From Acidithiobacillus ferrivorans (GTDB taxonomy: Bacteria > Pseudomonadota > Gammaproteobacteria > Acidithiobacillales > Acidithiobacillaceae), in the NCBI GenBank assembly GCA_018853935.1, contig JAAOMR010000113.1:1-64000 (forward strand): a stretch of DNA of 64,000 nt, given 5' to 3'. Position numbers and translations under genes: made by a program. Every line of letters begins with the position of its first letter. The first letter of the stretch is position 1. Below the pieces are notes generated by a model. The model worked only from the letters and a program-made list of their open reading frames with translations, was not told where the DNA came from and searched no databases. Of this stretch, positions 9,320 through 19,400 are shown in pieces.

Positions 9320-12109
9320 TTGGAAAAAACGACCATCAATGACAAAGCGCTCCGCGCTCGCGTTAAACTGCTCGGCAATTTGCTGGGCGAAGTCCTGCGC
9401 GAGCAAGCCGGAGCCCGGGTATTCAATGCCGTAGAACAGCTTCGCCAGGGATATATCCGGTTGCACAAAAAAGAGGATCGCCGCCTGCGTGATCGTCTCG
9501 CGCGCTTCATTGATGCGCTGCCCCAAGATGATCTCGTGCTGGTGATACGCGCATTCAATACCTACTTTAGCTTGGTCAACATTGCGGAAGAAGAGTTCCA
9601 GCATCTGCATCGCCGCCGCTTGCTCCAAAAGAAGGATGGGCTGTGGGTCGGTTCTTTCGAGGAAACCTTCCGCGAACTGCAAAATCAGGGCATCAACTCC
9701 GGGCAAATACAATTTCTCTTGGATCAGACGTGCTACCTGCCGGTATTCACGGCACATCCCACCGAATCCAAGCGGCGGACGGTTCTTCATGGTTTACGCC
9801 GCATCTTTGTGGCCAGCAAAATGCTCGACGATCCATCTCTCAATGATGAAGAAGAACAAGATGTTCTCGACAATTTAAAGGCGCAAATCCAGATTCTCTG
9901 GGAAACCGAGGAAGTGCGTGCCAATCGACCACAGGTACAGGATGAGGTCGAAAATGGCCTTTTCTACTTCCGCGACAGCCTCTTTGAAGCGGTACCGCGC
10001 ACCTATCAGGCGGCGCGGCGTGCAGCGCGACGGGTCTTTGGCAATGACGATATCGATATCCCGGCTTTCATCCGCTTCGGCTCCTGGATCGGTGGTGACC
10101 GCGATGGCAATCCCAATGTGACGGCGGCCATTACCGGTTGGGCCTTACGTACCCAGAGCATCGAAGTGTTGCGTGAATATCAGCGCCGCTTAAACGATCT
10201 CTACCAGCTGCTCGGGCATTCCAGCCGTTTCTGCGCCATTTCTCCCATCCTGCTGGCCTCCCTGGAACGTGATGCCGATGACTTCCCGGAACTCGCCGAG
10301 TGGGTGGATCAACGTTTTCCCAGCGAGCCTTATCGGCGCAAACTGCGCTATATGATGACGCGCCTTGATCTGCGACTCCGGCAGCTGGAAAACGGTCAGG
10401 TCCTCAATGAGTCCTCTGGTCCAGCTTATGCAGCCGCGGAAGATTTCCTCGACGATCTGCTGCTGGTGCGTGACTCCTTGCGGGGCCACAACGATGACTA
10501 CATCGCCGATCACGAGGTGCAGGACATTATCTGGCTGGTTCAGACCTTCGGCTTTCATCTGGCCAATCTGGATATTCGTCAGGAATCCACCGTACATTCC
10601 CGTACCATCGCTGAGCTTTTCGCCGCAGTGCCGAGCTTCGCCAACTACCTGGAACTGCCGGAAGAGACCCGCCTGCTGGTGCTCTCGGAAGCACTGCGCC
10701 GACCCGGCCCGCTGCTAGAAAAGCAGCCCGATCTGTCGCCAATGGCGGCCGAGACCTGCGCCATGTTCCGCTGCATCGCCCAGTTGCGTCGTGAAGTGAG
10801 TGCATCCGGTTTCGGCAATTATGTGATCTCCATGACACACGAGGCCAGCCACATCATGGAAGTGCTGGTACTCGCCAAGGAGTTCGGCCTGGCCGGTTGG
10901 TCACGGCAAGGGCTCTACAGTGAGATTGCCGTCACGCCACTCTTTGAGACCATCCACGATCTCGAACGCATGGACACGGTGATGTCCACCTTACTGGACA
11001 ACCCGGTTTATACTGAAATCCTCCGCAGTCAGGACGATACTCAGGAAGTCATGCTGGGCTATTCGGACTCCTGCAAGGACGGTGGTATCCTCTCTTCCAG
11101 TTGGACCCTGTATCAGGCGCAAATGCGGCTGGCTGCCCTGGCGGACAAACGCCGGATTCAGGTACGCGTCTTCCACGGCCGCGGCGGCAGCGTGGGGCGT
11201 GGCGGCGGCCCCACCTACGAAGCCATTCTGGCCCAGCCGCCGGATACCGTACGCGGACAAATCAAAATCACCGAACAGGGAGAGGTGCTCTCCTTCAAAT
11301 ATGCCAATCTGGAAACGGCACTTTATGAACTGACCGTGGGCACGGCTGGTCTCATCAAGGCGAGTATTGGTCTGGTCCGGTCCGTACCTAGTGATAACCC
11401 GGACCACCTGCGGATTATGGCGGAGCTAACCCGCACCGGGGAGGCGGTTTACCGTGATCTGACTGAAAACACGCCGGGCTTTATGGATTATTTCTACGAG
11501 GCCACCCCGCTTAACGAAATTGCCCACATGAACATCGGGTCGCGTCCCTCCCATCGCCAGCGGGGGGACCGTTCCATGTCTTCTATCCGGGCTATCCCAT
11601 GGATTTTCGCCTGGGCCCAATCGCGGCATATTCTGCCCGCCTGGTATGGACTGGGTTCGGCACTCTCCCAGTGGCGGGAGGACAAGCCGGAGCGCTTGCA
11701 GGCTTTACAGGATATGTACCAACAGTGGCCATTCTTTCGGGCACTCATGAGCAATATCATCATGGCCATGGCCAAAACGGATATGGCTATCGCTGGCGAA
11801 TATGCCGGTTTACCCAGAGATCAGGAGGTTGCCGCCAGCATATATCAGAAAATTCGTGCCGAATTCGAGCGCAGCTTGGCCGAGGTGCTCGCCATGACCG
11901 GATCAACGCAACTACTCGCCGACAATCCGGCCTTGGCATTTTCCCTGCAACGACGCAATGTCTACATGGAGCCACTCAACCATATTCAGCTCGCCTTGCT
12001 GCGTCGTTATCGCAACGATGACGCAGCGCCCGAGTTCCGCGAGATATGGCTGGACCCCCTATTGCGCACCATCAATGCTATTTCTGCCGGACAGCGCAAC
12101 ACCGGGTAA
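9320..12109 (+). CDS. ppc: Phosphoenolpyruvate carboxylase
   Basis: The enzyme adds bicarbonate to PEP to give oxaloacetate and refills the TCA precursors of an autotroph. Signatures include the catalytic FTAHPTESKRRT, the glycine loop FHGRGGSVGRGGGP, and the C-terminal ending RNTG that reaches the active site. I place the start at a TTG at 9320 (LEKTTINDK), with AGGAGA 7 bases upstream. This gives 929 residues, the family length. The frame is open 88 codons further upstream, but that part is unlike the family and crosses a long hairpin. maf follows 12 bp downstream. Confidence 0.95.
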   Translation: MEKTTINDKALRARVKLLGNLLGEVLREQAGARVFNAVEQLRQGYIRLHKKEDRRLRDRLARFIDALPQDDLVLVIRAFNTYFSLVNIAEEEFQHLHRRRLLQKKDGLWVGSFEETFRELQNQGINSGQIQFLLDQTCYLPVFTAHPTESKRRTVLHGLRRIFVASKMLDDPSLNDEEEQDVLDNLKAQIQILWETEEVRANRPQVQDEVENGLFYFRDSLFEAVPRTYQAARRAARRVFGNDDIDIPAFIRFGSWIGGDRDGNPNVTAAITGWALRTQSIEVLREYQRRLNDLYQLLGHSSRFCAISPILLASLERDADDFPELAEWVDQRFPSEPYRRKLRYMMTRLDLRLRQLENGQVLNESSGPAYAAAEDFLDDLLLVRDSLRGHNDDYIADHEVQDIIWLVQTFGFHLANLDIRQESTVHSRTIAELFAAVPSFANYLELPEETRLLVLSEALRRPGPLLEKQPDLSPMAAETCAMFRCIAQLRREVSASGFGNYVISMTHEASHIMEVLVLAKEFGLAGWSRQGLYSEIAVTPLFETIHDLERMDTVMSTLLDNPVYTEILRSQDDTQEVMLGYSDSCKDGGILSSSWTLYQAQMRLAALADKRRIQVRVFHGRGGSVGRGGGPTYEAILAQPPDTVRGQIKITEQGEVLSFKYANLETALYELTVGTAGLIKASIGLVRSVPSDNPDHLRIMAELTRTGEAVYRDLTENTPGFMDYFYEATPLNEIAHMNIGSRPSHRQRGDRSMSSIRAIPWIFAWAQSRHILPAWYGLGSALSQWREDKPERLQALQDMYQQWPFFRALMSNIIMAMAKTDMAIAGEYAGLPRDQEVAASIYQKIRAEFERSLAEVLAMTGSTQLLADNPALAFSLQRRNVYMEPLNHIQLALLRRYRNDDAAPEFREIWLDPLLRTINAISAGQRNTG

Positions 12110-12121
12110 GGAGGAAGGTGC

Positions 12122-12700
12122 GTGTCTCTGCCAGAATTAATCCTCGCGTCCACCAGTCCTTACCGCCAGGAATTGTTGCAACGTTTACAAATTCCGTTCC
12201 GCGTGGAGGCTTCAGCGGTCGATGAAACCCCGTTACCGGACGAGGCGCCAGAGGCCCTCGTCTGTCGGCTGGCAGAGGCCAAGGCGCAGGCCGTGGCACG
12301 CCGCAATCCCCAGGCAGTGGTCATCGGCGCCGACCAGATGGCGGTCTGCGGTACCCGCATTCTCGGCAAACCGGGGAATGCCGAACGGGCCGCGGAACAA
12401 CTGGGCTGGATGCAGGGTCAGCCCGTCGAATTTCTCAATGGCATTGCCATTGTCGCCGCATCCGGCACAGAAATATTCCTGGAGCCCTATCGGATCGTCC
12501 TCCGCGCTCTAACGAGCATGGAGATTGAGCGCTATGTGGCGCGAGACCAGCCACTGGATTGCGCCGGAAGTTTCCGCTCCGAGGGGCTGGGCATCAGTCT
12601 GGTGAAGCGCATGGAAGGAGAAGACCCGCACGCATTGCTGGGCTTGCCGCTGATTGCCCTCTGCCGGGTGTTGCGCAAACTCGGTTACCCGCTACCATAA
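12122..12700 (+). CDS. maf: Maf/YceF-type nucleotide pyrophosphatase
   Basis: Maf proteins hydrolyse non-canonical or methylated nucleoside triphosphates to monophosphates. The 192-residue protein has the N-terminal phosphate-binding LILASTSPYRQELL, VDET, a VIGADQM core and DCAGSFRSEGLG. The YceF-type ending suggests 7-methyl-GTP as substrate, which is inference. It starts with GTG, 12 bp after ppc, behind AGGAGG overlapping the ppc end, so the two are co-transcribed. Confidence 0.92.
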   Translation: MSLPELILASTSPYRQELLQRLQIPFRVEASAVDETPLPDEAPEALVCRLAEAKAQAVARRNPQAVVIGADQMAVCGTRILGKPGNAERAAEQLGWMQGQPVEFLNGIAIVAASGTEIFLEPYRIVLRALTSMEIERYVARDQPLDCAGSFRSEGLGISLVKRMEGEDPHALLGLPLIALCRVLRKLGYPLP

Positions 12701-12713
12701 CCCCCTGAAAGGG

Positions 12714-12744
12714 TATTAAAAAGGGGCATCGCAGTGATGCCCCT
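12714..12744 (-). terminator. Intrinsic terminator of the TPR membrane protein gene
   Basis: On the minus strand AGGGGCATC and GATGCCCCT (12744-12736 and 12730-12722) pair perfectly around a five-base loop. A T-run complementary to AAAAA at 12718-12722 follows. It lies 23 bp past the stop of the minus-strand gene and also separates it from maf, which converges. Confidence 0.8.
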
Positions 12745-12766
12745 CCGATTGCGCAAAGCAACGGGA

Positions 12767-13552
12767 TTAGCCCCAGCTGTCGCCGCCGTCATCCAGTCCG
12801 AAGTCATCATTGGACGCCAACTGGTCATTGCCCCAGGAGTCGTCCGTCAAACCCAGATCATTGTTGCTGCTATCACCGGCGGCATTACCCGATGCATTGC
12901 CGTGTCCAAACAGACTGCCGGCCAATGCCTGCCCGGCTGCCAGTCCGGCGCCCACACCAACACCAGTGGCAATCCCGGAGGCCAGACTGGACCCCAGCCC
13001 ACCCCCCTGCTGCGGCATGCCGCCCATGCCGCCGCCGGGATTCATGGGACCATAACCGTTCATCCCCCCGAAAGGCCCAGAAGGCTGCCCACGGTACATC
13101 ATGCTCGCCTGCTGGCGGCGGCGGCGCAAGAACATGGATATCAGCGCAATGAACGCGACGAGACCCAGGAAAAACGCCAGCACTGTACTCCAGTGACTTT
13201 TTTTGCTGATTTTACCGACCGGTTTATTCACATGACTCTGCAACGACTTCTTAAAAGAGGTCAGCACCGGCGGTTTCACAAAGGGCATGCCGGGAGCCAG
13301 TTGCTCGGACTTCTGCAAGGCCGCTGCCGCCTCGGCCCAGTTACCCTGACGCGCCAAAATACGCGCTTCCAGATACTGCGCTTCTGCAGACTGCGGATGC
13401 GCAACCAATACTTTCTGCATCATGCTCTGCGCCTGGTCCAAACGACCCGCCTGCACAGCCTGCGTGACTTGCGCTACACTCGGCTCAGCCCACGCTGCCG
13501 GTGCGACCAGCATCAAGGCAACGGCAATGAGTCCAAAAATTTTTAATTGCAT
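12767..13552 (-). CDS. TPR-containing, glycine-rich membrane protein of unknown function
   Basis: I do not recognise a named family. The ATG at 13552 has GGAGG just upstream and gives a cleavable-looking signal peptide (MQLKIFGLIAVALMLV ending AWAEP). Two TPR-like helical repeats follow (about residues 25-90, with AEAQYLEARILARQGNWAEA). Then come a basic stretch, one membrane segment (about 125-145, TVLAFFLGLVAFIALISMFL) and RRRRQQ. The last 120 residues are Gly/Met/Pro/Asn-rich with GG(M/G) runs. The end repeats an acidic D-S-W-G motif (DDSWGND, GGDSWG). The layout suggests an envelope scaffold with a periplasmic TPR and a flexible tail. Function is open. Confidence 0.75.
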   Translation of the reverse strand: MQLKIFGLIAVALMLVAPAAWAEPSVAQVTQAVQAGRLDQAQSMMQKVLVAHPQSAEAQYLEARILARQGNWAEAAAALQKSEQLAPGMPFVKPPVLTSFKKSLQSHVNKPVGKISKKSHWSTVLAFFLGLVAFIALISMFLRRRRQQASMMYRGQPSGPFGGMNGYGPMNPGGGMGGMPQQGGGLGSSLASGIATGVGVGAGLAAGQALAGSLFGHGNASGNAAGDSSNNDLGLTDDSWGNDQLASNDDFGLDDGGDSWG

Positions 13553-13706
13553 ACGCTCCTCCAACTAAAATGTTGTGCTTTGAATATGTGGTGAAAGCTT
13601 GTCTAAATCAAGAGCCTCACACACGCGGGTTCAGTAGCCATGTTTGACCGCGTTGCCCAGCGACTGGTTCCCTGCATTTGCTGCAAAAAAAAAACGCCAG
13701 GCAAGT

Positions 13707-13738
13707 TTGACAGCAGGTGGAATTATCGCCATTATACT
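13707..13738 (+). promoter_or_regulatory. Sigma70-type promoter of the RND efflux operon
   Basis: TTGACA at 13707-13712 is a perfect -35. An ATTATA/TTATAC -10 begins 18-19 bp later (13731-13737). The efflux lipoprotein starts at 13773. The -10 is overlapped by the palindrome at 13733-13752. Confidence 0.6.
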
Positions 13739-13752
13739 GACCGGTCGGTATA
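13733..13752. promoter_or_regulatory. TetR-type operator palindrome over the efflux promoter
   Basis: TATACTGACCGGTCGGTATA is a 20-bp palindrome with one mismatched pair. Its ACCGGTCGGTAT core is what TetR/AcrR-family repressors of efflux pumps bind. It covers the -10 and the likely transcription start, so a bound repressor would block initiation. No tetR gene is in the window, so the regulator must be encoded elsewhere. Confidence 0.65.
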
Positions 13753-13772
13753 GGCTCGTGAGAGGTGTTGTT

Positions 13773-15317
13773 GTGCAAAAAGCATTGCCAAGACCCATTG
13801 CCGCGGCGCTGGCAACCGTGCTGGCAGGGAGTCTGGCGGCCTGTAGCTTCGAGTCGCCGCTGCGTGTTCCCCAGGCGCCACTGGATAAAACACCCTATAC
13901 CGCTGGTGCGAGCATCAAACAAACGGTAGTGCCCGGTGGTCCTGCTGGCCAGGCTCAGGAAATGGAATATGGCAAAGAACTCCACGAAGAATGGTGGAAG
14001 CTCTTTCACGCCAAAGCGCTGGACGAACTGATCGCCGCAGGGCTGAAAAACAGCCCGACCATCGCCCAGGCACAGGCACAACTGCGCGAAGCGCAAGCCA
14101 CCGCGAAAGTGAATAACAGCATTTTTTACCCGCAGATCACCGGCAATCTCCAGGCGAATCGTAGCAAGGCCAGCGCCGCAGCCTTTGGCAGGAGTGGCGG
14201 CTTTTACTACTCCCTGATCACCGGCAGCGTCGGCGTCACCTACTACCCGGATATTTTCGGCGTTAACCGCCTGGTCTATCGCAATAGTGAAGCCTTGGTG
14301 AAGTATCAACAGTGGGAACTGGAAGCGGCACGACTGACGCTGACCGGCAACATTGTCACCACCGCCATCAATGAGGCGGCGACGGCAGGTCAGGTTCGCG
14401 CCACCACGGCCATCATTGCTCAGGAAAAAAAGCTTCTGCAACTGACCGAGAACCAGTACCGGGCGGGAGCCATCGACTATGTCAACGTGGTGAATCAGCG
14501 CAGTCAGCTAGCCACCGAAATGGCGACTCTGCCGCCGCTGGAGCAGCAACTTGCCGTCTATCGTCATGAGCTCGCCATTTTGGTGGGAAACTTTCCTGCG
14601 AACGCCAGCCGTCAAACCTTTACCCTCGAAGAGCTGCAACTGCCGGAGAAACTGCCGGTAAGCCTCCCCTCGCAGTTGTTGAAGCAGCGTCCGGATATCC
14701 GCGCTGCACTCGCGCAGATGCGGGCGGCGAATGCGATGATCGGAGAGGCGCGTGCGCAGTTTTATCCTACCGTCCAACTCAGCGCCGCGTTCGGCGCCAC
14801 AGCGACGCACCCGGGGCTGTTTTTCAACCCGGTGAGCAGCATCTGGAGCCTGGTGGGCGCCCTGTCGCAACCGATCTTTGAGGGCGGCAAATTGGAGGCG
14901 CAGAAAGCCGAAGCACACGCCGCTTATGACGTAGTGTATGCCGCTTACAGAAGTACGGTGCTCAGTGCCTTTGCTCAGGTAGCGAATGCCTTGCGCGCGG
15001 TGGAGCATGATGCACAGACGCTCGCGGCGCAGCGAGAGGCGTTCCAGGCAGCCGCGCAGGCGTTGCAGCTGGCCCAGGCGAGTTATCGGGCGGGGGCCTC
15101 TGATTATCTCACCCTGCTGACCTCCGAAGTACAGTATGACCATGCCCGGATTGCTGAAATCAAGGCTGAGTCGCAGCGCTATCAGGATACCGCAGCGCTG
15201 CTCGTCGCTCTGGGTGGTGGCTGGTGGAACAAAACGGGGCCCCGAGCCCCCGCCAGCGCCCCACAAAATTCCCATTCAGATGCCGGTACATTGCCGGCAG
15301 CGCAGGCTAACCCATGA
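13773..15317 (+). CDS. Outer membrane efflux lipoprotein (TolC/NodT family)
   Basis: This is the outer membrane channel of a tripartite efflux pump. A GTG at 13773 preceded by GAGAGG opens a lipoprotein signal (residues about 1-24, ending in lipobox LAAC), so the mature N-terminal Cys is lipidated. The rest (514 residues in all) has two outer-membrane-efflux repeats with alpha-hairpin patterns, including LPSQLLKQRPDIRAALAQM and YRAGASDYLTLL, the usual NodT signatures. The frame is open 43 codons upstream, but that would bury the signal. Adaptor and pump genes follow at 15361 and 16463. Confidence 0.92.
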   Translation: MQKALPRPIAAALATVLAGSLAACSFESPLRVPQAPLDKTPYTAGASIKQTVVPGGPAGQAQEMEYGKELHEEWWKLFHAKALDELIAAGLKNSPTIAQAQAQLREAQATAKVNNSIFYPQITGNLQANRSKASAAAFGRSGGFYYSLITGSVGVTYYPDIFGVNRLVYRNSEALVKYQQWELEAARLTLTGNIVTTAINEAATAGQVRATTAIIAQEKKLLQLTENQYRAGAIDYVNVVNQRSQLATEMATLPPLEQQLAVYRHELAILVGNFPANASRQTFTLEELQLPEKLPVSLPSQLLKQRPDIRAALAQMRAANAMIGEARAQFYPTVQLSAAFGATATHPGLFFNPVSSIWSLVGALSQPIFEGGKLEAQKAEAHAAYDVVYAAYRSTVLSAFAQVANALRAVEHDAQTLAAQREAFQAAAQALQLAQASYRAGASDYLTLLTSEVQYDHARIAEIKAESQRYQDTAALLVALGGGWWNKTGPRAPASAPQNSHSDAGTLPAAQANP

Positions 15318-15360
15318 GCAATCATGCATTCAGCACAGCCATCCGCCGTGGAGACTGGTC

Positions 15361-16452
15361 ATGAAAAAAGCATTTATTATTGTAATTATCGTCCTGCTCA
15401 TTGTTTTTGGGGGTATTTTTGGCTTCAAGATCTTCGTTAACGAGAAGATTTCCGCGGCCATGGCGCACATGCCCAAACCCGTCATGACCGTCAGCGCTAC
15501 CGCGGCCAAAACAGAACTTTGGCATCCTCGCCTGCAGGCCATAGCTTCTCTGGCGGCCGTGCAAGGGGTGGAGATCACCCCGCAGATAGCCGGCAATGTG
15601 ACCGCCATTCACTTCCATTCTGGTCATTATGTCCAGGCAGGCACGGTGTTGGTGCAAATTGACGACAGCAACCAGCGGGCACAACTGGCGAGCGATGAAG
15701 CACAACTTCGTCTGGCACAGATCAATCTACACCGCACCCACGAACTGATTGCCACCAAAGCCGCCAGTCAATCACAACTGGATTCCGCTGTGGCTACCTA
15801 TCAAAGCAGCGCGGCTACGCTTAAAAACATTCGTGCGACGCTGAACAAGTTGGCCATCCGCGCGCCCTTCAGCGGTTATCTGGGCATCCGCCAGGTGAAT
15901 ATTGGGCAATATCTCACACCCGGCACCAAGATCGTCGACCTGCAATCCTGGGATCCGCTCCATGCGAATTTCACTTTACCGCAAAGTGAGCTACAGGACA
16001 TTCATGTGGGCACGCTGGTGCAAGTCGAGACTAATGCACGCCCGGGTCAGATTTTCGCCGGAAAAGTGACCGCATTGGGGGCTTCGGTGAATAGCGCGAC
16101 ACGGCAAATTGAGGTGCAGGCCACCATTGCCAATCCGCAAAGTGTATTGCGCCCCGGACTTTTTGGCGAGCTCACGGTAATCCGCAATATCGAAGAAAAG
16201 GTGTTGACGGTGCCCGTCTCCGCTCTTTCTTATAACACCTTCGGCGACTATGTCTATGTGATTAAAAAGGCGACGCAGAATGGCAAGACCGTGGAAGTCG
16301 CCCATCAACAAGTCATCAAGACCGGCAAGGAGCGTAATGGACAGGTGAGTATCGTCTCGGGCCTTAAAGCCGGTGATATGGTCATCACTGCAGGGCAGGT
16401 AAAACTGGTGGATGGCAGTCTCGTCAAGATCAGCACCGAGAAAGATGCATGA
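15361..16452 (+). CDS. RND periplasmic adaptor (membrane fusion protein)
   Basis: The 363-residue protein has an N-terminal membrane anchor (residues 4-22). A biotinyl-lipoyl half (AIHFHSGHYVQAGTVLVQID), an alpha-hairpin rich in Ala/Gln/Leu, the second lipoyl half (IRAPFSGYLGIRQVNIGQYL), a beta-barrel and a membrane-proximal domain follow. This is the MexA/AcrA-like order that links pump and channel. The ATG at 15361 follows GGAG. The frame is open back to 15136, but that part overlaps the previous gene and lacks the anchor. It ends 10 bp before the pump gene. Confidence 0.93.
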   Translation: MKKAFIIVIIVLLIVFGGIFGFKIFVNEKISAAMAHMPKPVMTVSATAAKTELWHPRLQAIASLAAVQGVEITPQIAGNVTAIHFHSGHYVQAGTVLVQIDDSNQRAQLASDEAQLRLAQINLHRTHELIATKAASQSQLDSAVATYQSSAATLKNIRATLNKLAIRAPFSGYLGIRQVNIGQYLTPGTKIVDLQSWDPLHANFTLPQSELQDIHVGTLVQVETNARPGQIFAGKVTALGASVNSATRQIEVQATIANPQSVLRPGLFGELTVIRNIEEKVLTVPVSALSYNTFGDYVYVIKKATQNGKTVEVAHQQVIKTGKERNGQVSIVSGLKAGDMVITAGQVKLVDGSLVKISTEKDA

Positions 16453-16462
16453 GGCGTAAAAC

Positions 16463-19400
16463 ATGACTTTCACCGATATTTTTGTGCGCCGCCCGGTACT
16501 GGCCACCGCCCTGAGCCTCGTCATTTTCCTGCTGGGTCTGCATGCCTATTCGATGATGCCGGTCCGTGAATATCCAGCCTTGGTGAACACGGTCATTTCC
16601 ATAAAAACCGCGTATCCCGGCGCCAGCCCAAATACCGTACAAGGCTTCATCACCGCGCGCCTGGAAAAAGTGATCGCCAGCGCACCGGATATAGACTACA
16701 TGACCGCCAACAGTTCGGACGGTTCTTCAACCATCACCGTGTACATGAAGTTGAATTACAGCCCCAATGCGGCGCTCGCCAACATCCAATCGAAAGTGCA
16801 GCAGGTAACGGATCAGTTACCGGCGGGCAGTCAACTACCCGTCATCAGCGTCACGAACGGCGCCCTGACAGATCTGCTGTACGTCGCCTTCTACAGCCAA
16901 GAACTCAGTCAGCAGCAAATTACCGACTATCTGCTGCGGGTAGCGCAACCGCGACTGGCCTCGGTACCGGGAGTAGGCGAAGCGCAGATACTGCCACCAG
17001 GCGCCGGTAACGGGAATACCTACGCGATGCGGGTGTGGTTGAATCCGCAGAAAATGGCGGCCTTGGGCATTACCGCCGCGCAGGTTTCACAAGCATTAGC
17101 TGCGAACGATTTCATTTCCGCTGTCGGACAAACGCGGGGAAAGACAGTACAAAACACCATCGTCGCGACCACCAATCTGCATAATGTGGGTGAATTCCGC
17201 AATCTGGTTCTGCGCCAGTCTGGCAACACCCTGATCCGTCTCAAAGATGTAGCCAAAGTCGAACTCGGTGCACAGGATTACACCTCGCAGGCCTTTTTTG
17301 ATGGCAAGCCGGCGGCATTTATCGGTATTCAGGAGGCACCTTCGGCCAACTCTCTGAATGTGGCTTCCGGGGTAAAAGCATCGCTGGCACAACTGTCCAA
17401 AAGCCTGCCGCCCGGGGTGCATATGGCCATTCCTTATGACGCCAGCACTTTCATCAAGGCCTCTATCGATGAAGTCGTCATGACCATTGGAATTACCCTT
17501 GCCGTGGTGGTGCTGGTCATTTTCCTCTTCCTGGGTTCTTTCCGTGCGGTACTCATACCCGCGATCGCCATCCCTCTGTCTATTGTGGGCGCCGGCCTGA
17601 TCACCTGGTTCATGGGCTTCACCATCAACCTGCTGACCCTATTGGCAGTGGTTTTGGCCATCGGACTGGTGGTGGACGACGCCATTATCATCGTAGAGAA
17701 CGTACACCGGCATATTGATGAAGGGAAAACGCCTTTTGCAGCGGCTTTAATGACCGGACGGGAGCTGGGAGGGCCGATCATCGTCATGTCCACCACGCTC
17801 ATCGCCGTATTCGCCCCCATCGGCTTTATGGGGGGGCTGACGGGCAGTCTGTTTGGTGAATTCGCGTTTACGCTGGTGGCTACGGTTTTAGTGTCCATGA
17901 TCGTAGCGCTCACGTTATCGCCGATGCTCTCCAGCAAGATATTACGCCCGACCAGGGAACATGGCTTTGAATACTTTATCGAGCAACGCTTCACTGGTCT
18001 GCGCAACTTCTACGACCGTATCTTAGGTAGCACACTGAATTATGTGCCGGTCACCATGCTCTTTGCCGTGGTAGTGTTCGGGAGTATCTACTTTTTGTTT
18101 AGCACCTCAAAATCCGAATTGGCGCCAGCGGAAGATCAGGGCATCATTTTTAATGCTGGCACGGGCGGCCCAACCATTACGCCGGATCGGCTGGCCAATG
18201 ATGGACAACAGGTTCTAAAGGTGTTGAATAAATATCCTGAAACCAGGGCAACCTTCATGGTCACCGGCATATCGGTGGGCAGCGGCGGCGGCTCCAACAG
18301 CTTGTTCGCTGGCATGAACCTGACGAATTGGAACAAACGTTCCACGACGGCGATGCAGTTGCAACCACAGACCCAGCGCGCCCTGCAAAGTGTCCCGGGT
18401 CTCCAGGTGGCCTCCTTTTTACCGCCGTCCCTGCCCGGTTCGGCAGGCGGTCTGCCGGTGCAATTTGTGCTGCAGAGCCCGGGCAGCTACGGCAAAATCG
18501 ATCAGGTGGCTGGCCAACTGATCGCAGAAGCTTACAAAAGCGGTTTGTTTTTCTATGTCACCAAGGACTTGCGTATCGACAATCCTGAGATCGTGTTGAA
18601 GATCAATCGGAATATGGCCGCCACCCTTGGGCTGACCATGGCGAACATCGCCCAGGATCTGCAGCCCCTCTTGGGCGGCAACTATGTTAATCGTTTCGAT
18701 ATGGAAGGCCGTAGCTACAAGGTCATTCCCCAGGTCCCGGATCATTTCCGCCTCGATCCAGCCGCCTTGAAGCAATATTACATCGCCACCGGCAGCGGTC
18801 AGATGGTGCCCTTATCTACCGTAGTTTCTATTGAAACCAAGGTCGAGCCGCAATACTTGCCACAGTTCCAGCAACTCAACTCGACGACCATCCAGGCGGT
18901 GCCCAAGCCTGGCGTTACCCTGGGCGAGTCTTTAAGGTTCTTCAAGGCTGCGGCAGAAAAAATCATGCCCAAGGATTTTTCTCTGAACTATGCGAGCCAA
19001 TCCCGTGAATACATGCAAGAGTCGGGGGCATTGCTGACCACCTTTGCACTGGCCATCATCCTGATTTATTTGTTGCTGGCCGCACAGTTCGAGAGTTTCC
19101 GCGACCCGCTGATCGTGCTGATCACGGTACCCATGTCCATCAGTGGTGCGTTGATTTTCATCAGCCTGGGGCTGGCTTCCATCAACATCTATACGGAATT
19201 AGGGCTGATTACACTGATTGGTCTGATCGCCAAGCAAGGTATCCTGATCGTGCAGTTCGCCAACGAGATTCAGAAGAAAGAAGGGCTCAACAAGCGAGCA
19301 GCCGTGCAGAAGGCCTCCAGCATTCGTTTGCGTCCCATCCTCATGACTACGGGGGCGATGGTGCTGGGCGTTCTGCCCTTGCTGCTGGCGGGCGGACCCG

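Noticed and set aside
12734-13546. A 270-codon plus-strand frame
   Set aside because: It is antisense to the TPR/Gly-rich gene and has no family features; the Gly-rich gene's codon bias opens it.
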